Of a stretch of 64,000 nucleotides of DNA, positions 60,048-64,000 are shown piece after piece. Source of the stretch: Granulicella sp. dw_53 (GTDB taxonomy: Bacteria; Acidobacteriota; Terriglobia; Terriglobales; Acidobacteriaceae); contig NZ_JAAVUR010000012.1 in assembly GCF_018449545.1 (NCBI RefSeq), positions 124,001-188,000 of the forward strand. Reading direction: 5' to 3'. The notes under the pieces are model-generated. The model did not search any database. It had not been told where the DNA came from and was given only the letters and a program-made list of their open reading frames with translations. Positions within the stretch are counted from its first letter, which is position 1, and every line of letters begins with the position of its first letter. Both the position numbers and the translations under genes were made by a program.

Positions 60048-61157
60048 ATGAACGACACCATCCCGCAACTCCGTGCCTACGACGAAGCCACTCTGGAAGC
60101 CGCCTTCGCCACCCTCATCGAAGAGGTTCGCAGCGAAACCAGCCTCCTCCAGGATCCCGAGAGCTTCCGTCTCCACTGGCTCGGCCGCAAGCAAGGCCGC
60201 CTCAAGCTCATCAGCGAGGCCTGGCTCAAATCCGCCCCACCCGAAGCCCGCAAGCCCCTCGGAATCCAGTTCAACCGGCTCAAGCAGGAGATCGAAGCCG
60301 CTCTCGAGGCTCCAGCCGCCGCAGATTCAGCTGCGCACACAGAGCAGGGAATCGACATCACCCTCCCCGGCACCCAGCGAGCCCCCGGCATCGCCCATCC
60401 CCTCCTCAAAACCATGGAGCAGATCGTCCAGGTCTTCCATAACCTCGGCTACAGCACCAACCTCGGCCCCCAGGTCGAGTCCGACTTCTACAACTTCGAA
60501 GCCTTGAACTTCCCTCCCAACCACCCCGCCCGCGACACCCAGGACACCCTCGTCATCGCGAACCAGCAGAACCGTCCCAGCCGCGACCGTCTCCTGATGC
60601 GGACTCACACCAGCCCCGTCCAGATTCGCACCATGGTCGCTCAGGCCCCGCCCATCCGCATCGTCATCCCCGGCAAAGTCCACCGCAACGACGCCGCGGA
60701 CGCCACCCACTCCCCCATCTTCCATCAGGTAGAAGGCCTCTGCGTCGATACCAACATCACCTTCTCCGACCTCAAGGGCACCTTGGATCACGCCATGAAG
60801 GCGCTCTTCGGCTCAGACGTCAAAACCCGTTTCTTCCCCAGCTTCTTCCCCTTCACAGAGCCCTCCGCCGACGTCCAGATCTCCTGTATCTTCTGCGGTG
60901 GCAAGGGTTGCCGTAAGTGCAAGCACTCTGGCTGGATCGAGCTCCTGGGCTGCGGCATGGTCGATCCCGCTGTCTTCGCCGCGGTAACCAAAGAACGTCG
61001 CAAACTAGGCCTGGACGACGATGCCTACGATCCCAACCGAATCACAGGCTTCGCCTTCGGCATGGGCGTGGAACGCATCGCAATGATCCAACACGGCATC
61101 TCCGACATAGGTCACTTCTTTTCGGGAGATATGCGTTTTCTGGAGCAGTTCGCCTAA
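60048..61157 (+). CDS. pheS: phenylalanine--tRNA ligase alpha subunit
   Basis: 369 residues, cytoplasmic class II synthetase subunit. N-terminal coiled-coil arm (about 1-90) then the catalytic core: motif 1 region HPLLKTMEQIVQVFHNLGYS, motif 2 LLMRTHTSPVQIRTM with IVIPGKVHRNDAADATHSPI, and motif 3 GFAFGMGVERIAMIQHGISD. A four-Cys zinc-ribbon-like insert (CIFCGGKGCRKCKHSGW, about 285-301) precedes motif 3; such an insert is found in a subset of bacterial PheS. The ATG has no clear ribosome-binding site. In most bacteria pheT follows directly; here a PEP-CTERM gene lies between them. Confidence 0.95.
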   Translation: MNDTIPQLRAYDEATLEAAFATLIEEVRSETSLLQDPESFRLHWLGRKQGRLKLISEAWLKSAPPEARKPLGIQFNRLKQEIEAALEAPAAADSAAHTEQGIDITLPGTQRAPGIAHPLLKTMEQIVQVFHNLGYSTNLGPQVESDFYNFEALNFPPNHPARDTQDTLVIANQQNRPSRDRLLMRTHTSPVQIRTMVAQAPPIRIVIPGKVHRNDAADATHSPIFHQVEGLCVDTNITFSDLKGTLDHAMKALFGSDVKTRFFPSFFPFTEPSADVQISCIFCGGKGCRKCKHSGWIELLGCGMVDPAVFAAVTKERRKLGLDDDAYDPNRITGFAFGMGVERIAMIQHGISDIGHFFSGDMRFLEQFA

Positions 61158-61209
61158 GAACCACTCGTGTGGGTAAAAACTTCGCGGAGTTGCCATGGAC
61201 TAAGCAATC

Positions 61210-61260
61210 TTTTGCCTAGTCCCGATCACTTGCCTCCATTTTGAGGCAAATGAGGCAAAA
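61210..61260. repeat. nested TTGCCT / AGGCAA repeats upstream of PEP-CTERM gene 2
   Basis: TTTTGCCT (61210-61217) and TTGCCTC (61230-61236) face two direct copies of TGAGGCAAA(A) (61242-61250 and 61251-61260). This set of two inverted and two direct copies lies just upstream of the sigma-54-like promoter, where an enhancer-binding protein could dock. Confidence 0.55.
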
Positions 61261-61266
61261 ACTCTC

Positions 61267-61282
61267 TGGCCACCAACGTGCT
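61267..61282 (+). promoter_or_regulatory. sigma-54-like -24/-12 promoter of PEP-CTERM gene 2
   Basis: TGGCCACCAACGTGCT has GG and GC spaced by ten bases as in the sigma-54 consensus, 52 bases before ATG 61335. It matches the promoter-like element of PEP-CTERM gene 1 (TGGCCA then TGCT). Confidence 0.6.
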
Positions 61283-61334
61283 TACGTATCACTTGTAAGT
61301 ACACAATTGGAGTCCTCTCCCACGGAGTTTTTTA

Positions 61335-61901
61335 ATGAAAAAGATGTCTCTGCTCTCACTTGGCTTGCTTCTCGGAGCCGTTATGACCTCCACCTCTGCC
61401 TTCGCTGACACCATCTTCAACTTCAGCTTCAATAGCCCCAGCAACCCTGCATCTGCCAACCAGTTCTCCGGTTCTGGCCAGTTCACCACCACCCTCCAGA
61501 GCACCGGTGTCTACCTCATCACCGGCGTTACCGGCACCATCATCGAAGGTTCTAACGTCGGAGCCGGCGCTACGGAATCGATCTCCAGCCTGTTCGCCGT
61601 TGGCGGCTTCAACGGCAACGACAATCTCCTCTTCTTCCCGACCTCCAGCCACAGCAACAAGGCCTTTGATGGTTCGGGTGTGTCGTTCTTGCTGGCCGAT
61701 GGTTCGAGCCTTCGCCTCTACAACAACAACAACCAGAACCTGATCGAGAGCGTGGCGAACGGCCACTCCAGCTTCTCTCAGGGTTCGACCATCACCATCT
61801 CTCAAGCGGTCTCTCCCGTTCCCGAGCCAGGCTCTCTCGCGCTGCTCGGCACCGGAGCGCTCGGTATCGTTGGTGTGATTCGCCGCAAACTCGCAGTCTA
61901 G
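61335..61901 (+). CDS. PEP-CTERM sorting-domain protein 2, between pheS and pheT
   Basis: 188-residue exported protein starting at ATG 61335 (MKKMSLLSLGLLLGAVMTST). Signal peptide to about residue 24 (AFA), then a beta-rich, Asn/Ser/Gly-rich body of unknown function (SSLFAVGGFNGNDNLLFFPT) and the C-terminal sorting tag VPEPGSLALLGTGALGIVGV followed by IRRKL. The VPEP motif, hydrophobic helix and basic tail are complete, so exosortase processing is expected. It has its own sigma-54-like promoter and repeat cluster upstream and a strong terminator after it, so it is an independent unit inserted in an otherwise conserved pheS-pheT pair. Similarity to PEP-CTERM protein 1 is limited to the tag. 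Confidence 0.9.
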   Translation: MKKMSLLSLGLLLGAVMTSTSAFADTIFNFSFNSPSNPASANQFSGSGQFTTTLQSTGVYLITGVTGTIIEGSNVGAGATESISSLFAVGGFNGNDNLLFFPTSSHSNKAFDGSGVSFLLADGSSLRLYNNNNQNLIESVANGHSSFSQGSTITISQAVSPVPEPGSLALLGTGALGIVGVIRRKLAV

Positions 61902-61916
61902 TTTCGGTCTCTACAG

Positions 61917-61961
61917 TGGCGTCCTGCTCGCGTGCATCATCGCGGTCAGGACGCCATTTTT
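61917..61961 (+). terminator. strong terminator after PEP-CTERM gene 2
   Basis: TGGCGTCCTG (61917-61926) pairs perfectly with CAGGACGCCA (61947-61956), followed by TTTTTCTT. It should stop transcription before pheT, which therefore needs a promoter within 61957-62048. Confidence 0.88.
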
Positions 61962-62048
61962 CTTGCCTGCTCCTCATCCGCCAATCTGCATTCTGTACTC
62001 CGCACCCGCTCTACGATCACTTCCTTGGTTAGACTAGAAAAGTCGCCC

Positions 62049-64000
62049 ATGAAGATCCTCACAAACTGGCTCCGCACCTACGTCCCCAACATACCCGCTG
62101 ACGACCTTCAGTTAGCTGACGACCTCACCCTCCGCGGCATCGCCGTAGAAGGCGTCCACCATCTCGGCCCCAACAACGGTCACCTCTTCGAGATGGACAT
62201 CACCACCAATCGCGTAGACGCCATGAACCACTACGGCATCGCCCGCGAAGCCGCCACCATCTACAATCTTCCCCTTCTGCCTCTGCTCCCAGAGACAGCC
62301 TCGCAACCTCCCGCCTCCACACCCTTCCCTGTCCGCATCGAAGCCCCGCATCTCTGTGGCCGCTTCACCGCCCAGGTCCTGCGCAACATCACCATCTCTC
62401 CCAGCACCGGCTCCATCGCGGACTACTTCGGCTTGCTCGCCCAAAAGCAAATAAGCAACGCGGTCGACGCAAGCAACTTCGTCCTCCTCGGCATGGGCCA
62501 CCCCACCCACGCCTTCGATCTGGACAAGCTGGAAGGCGGCATCGTCGTCCGCCTCGCCCGCCAGGGTGAGAAGCTCAAACTCCTCGACGGCATCGAACGT
62601 ATCCTCGAAGCCGATGACCTCGTCGTCGCCGACGAAGTCAAAGCCCTCGGTCTGGCCGGAGTGATGGGCGGCTGGGACTCCATGATCACCCCGCAGACCA
62701 AAAATATCCTCGTCGAAGCCGCCTGGTTCGATCAGGCCAGCATCCGCCGCAGCGCCCGGCGTCACGGCCTTCACACCGACGCCTCCCACCGCTTCGAGCG
62801 CGGAGCCGACTTCAACGCCTGCCCCACCGCCAACGCTCTCGTCTCCCAGCTCATCCTGCAGTCCGGGGGCTCTCTCGAAGGCGGTCTCGTCGACATCCTC
62901 ATCCCAGAGATCGCCGCCCGCACCGCCAGCCGTCCCCCCATCCAGCTCTCCGTCCTGCAGGTCCAGCGTCACCTCGGAACCACCCTTAGCCCCGAGGGCC
63001 TCACCCAGGAGATCGTCGTCCAATACCTCACCGCGCTCGGCTGCGAACTCACCCCTCTTAGCAGCTCAAAAAATGACTCAGCAGCCGCCCTGGATGCCTT
63101 CAACCGTGACCCACAGGTCGGCGGAGCCGCCTCGGCTCTATCTTCCGTCTCCACAATCCCCGAAGACCTCTTCTCCGTCCAGCTCCCCTCCTGGCGTCTC
63201 GATCTGGAGCGTGAGATCGACCTGATCGAAGAGGTAGCCCGCGTCTACGGCTACAACCGCTTCGCCAACACTCTCCCTACCCCCGGCATCGTCATCGCCC
63301 ACCCCACCTCCGCCGCCGAAGCAGCCGTTCGCACCCGCCTGCTCGCCCTCGGCTTCAGCGAGTCCATCTCCAGCACCTTCGCCTCCCAGTCCGATAGCGA
63401 CCTCTTCAGCACCGCAGGGAAGGGAACCATCGCCATGGAGAATCCCCTCTCTGACGAAGCCTCGCTCCTCCGTCCCTCGCTCGTGCCGGGCATGGTCACC
63501 ATGCTCGCTCACAATCTTAACCGCGACGTAAAAGACGTCCGCCTCTTCGAGCAGGGCCACATCTTCACAGGCGATACCAACGAAGTCTACGAGTCCTCAC
63601 AACTCTCTCTCGGCCTCACCGGTGCCTCGTCATCAACCACTCTGCACTCCGCGCAGGACGCCCCCTTCTTCGAGCTCAAGGGTGTCATCGAATCCGTAAT
63701 CTCCCTCTTCACCCTTACCGGCGGCTCAGCCGCTCTATCCTTCACCCTGCAGGCACCCGACTGGCTCCAACCCGGCCGTAGCGCCACCGTCCTGCTCAAC
63801 AACACTCCAATCGGCGGCCTCGGAGAGCTCACCCGCGCCGAAGCCCAGCGCCGTAAACTCCGCCAGCCCATCTACCTCGCCCAGCTCGACCTGGCCGTGC
63901 TCTACGCATTACCCCTCAGGCAAGTCACCGCGCACGATCTCTCCCGCTTCCAGGCCGTCGAGCGCGACTTCTCCTTCACCTTCCCCGATGCCACCCAGTG
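62049..64000 (+). CDS. pheT: phenylalanine--tRNA ligase beta subunit, short form without the N-terminal tRNA-binding domain (runs off the right edge)
   Basis: Open from ATG 62049 to the window end, about 650 residues, still in frame at 64000. It begins MKILTNWLRTYVPNIPADDL and soon after LRGIAVEGVHHLGPNN goes to FEMDITTNRVDAMNHYGIAR. In typical bacterial PheT these two blocks are separated by about 110 residues of an EMAPII/OB-fold domain (from the VVG-V-EHPNADKL region to the CGAPN and EGMLCS motifs); none of that is seen here. The B3/B4 editing region (ISNAVDASNFVLLGMGHPTH, LLDGIERILEADDLVVAD, GLHTDASHRFERGAD), the B5 domain (APSWR-like LPSWRLDLEREIDLIEEVAR with VYGYN) and the start of the C-terminal FDX-ACB domain (RFQAVERDFSFTFPD) are present. 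A Ser/Ala-rich linker interrupts B5. Loss of the tRNA-binding domain is unusual. Confidence 0.93.
   Translation, partial: MKILTNWLRTYVPNIPADDLQLADDLTLRGIAVEGVHHLGPNNGHLFEMDITTNRVDAMNHYGIAREAATIYNLPLLPLLPETASQPPASTPFPVRIEAPHLCGRFTAQVLRNITISPSTGSIADYFGLLAQKQISNAVDASNFVLLGMGHPTHAFDLDKLEGGIVVRLARQGEKLKLLDGIERILEADDLVVADEVKALGLAGVMGGWDSMITPQTKNILVEAAWFDQASIRRSARRHGLHTDASHRFERGADFNACPTANALVSQLILQSGGSLEGGLVDILIPEIAARTASRPPIQLSVLQVQRHLGTTLSPEGLTQEIVVQYLTALGCELTPLSSSKNDSAAALDAFNRDPQVGGAASALSSVSTIPEDLFSVQLPSWRLDLEREIDLIEEVARVYGYNRFANTLPTPGIVIAHPTSAAEAAVRTRLLALGFSESISSTFASQSDSDLFSTAGKGTIAMENPLSDEASLLRPSLVPGMVTMLAHNLNRDVKDVRLFEQGHIFTGDTNEVYESSQLSLGLTGASSSTTLHSAQDAPFFELKGVIESVISLFTLTGGSAALSFTLQAPDWLQPGRSATVLLNNTPIGGLGELTRAEAQRRKLRQPIYLAQLDLAVLYALPLRQVTAHDLSRFQAVERDFSFTFPDATQ

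Noticed and set aside
62112..63023. 303-codon minus-strand frame in the pheT region
   Set aside because: pheT reads continuously on the plus strand with all domains; the other is a high-GC shadow.
1..64000. CRISPR array, rRNA genes or a complete tRNA gene
   Set aside because: No regularly spaced repeats or rRNA motifs were seen, and the only tRNA-like segment is a 3' half.

Overview
The window looks like a chromosomal segment of an acidobacterium of the class Terriglobia (Granulicella / Terriglobus / Edaphobacter type). Reasons: five very large Oar-like TonB-dependent receptors with an N-terminal carboxypeptidase-regulatory (Cna-B-like) domain, two PEP-CTERM proteins, WxxGxW-type small secreted proteins, a CpxAR-like two-component pair next to mdtABC, and moderately high GC. 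The assignment is inference from gene content; no 16S gene is present.

Layout. 1-1550: decayed fragments (cytochrome b561 tail, acyl-CoA dehydrogenase tail) and an 829-bp IS5/IS427-type insertion sequence with a perfect CTAG target duplication. 1570-6150: a stress-type cluster (KatE-type catalase, small glycine-rich membrane protein, DUF892 remnant, a 24-residue membrane peptide, a membrane protein split by an in-frame TGA, a truncated low-affinity iron permease). 6150-7500: relic of an integrated element (3' half of a tRNA, frameshifted tyrosine integrase). 7800-11600: TonB receptor 1 with its own promoter and a 9-codon leader ORF. 11800-13050: gene relics.

13055-26278 is a coherent catabolic island for an acid sugar or similar hydroxy-acid. 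A leftward operon encodes a 2-hydroxyacid dehydrogenase, a semialdehyde dehydrogenase, an SDR, a tartrate/D-malate-type dehydrogenase and an MFS permease. Divergently there are two Tat-exported enolase-superfamily dehydratases, TonB receptor 2, a secreted cupin and a GntR/FadR (FCD) regulator. A perfect FadR-type operator, GTTGT-ATG-ACAAC, lies between the divergent promoters. The arrangement suggests that substrate crosses the outer membrane through the receptor, is processed in the periplasm, and is then imported and oxidised in the cytoplasm.

27399-32812: a PEP-CTERM protein, then a cobalamin riboswitch directly in front of TonB receptor 3, and a NUDIX hydrolase. 33319-39633: TonB receptor 4 with two secreted PHP-type (CehA/McbA family) metallohydrolases. 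39855-45347: small proteins, a squalene/phytoene synthase-like enzyme and TonB receptor 5. 45697-50177: two envelope proteins and a two-component system sharing a 16-bp direct-repeat box that occurs three times. 50304-58293: mdtABC efflux operon. 58480 onward: HAD-UbiA fusion, pheS, a PEP-CTERM gene with its own sigma-54-like promoter and terminator, and pheT, which lacks the usual N-terminal tRNA-binding domain and runs off the window.
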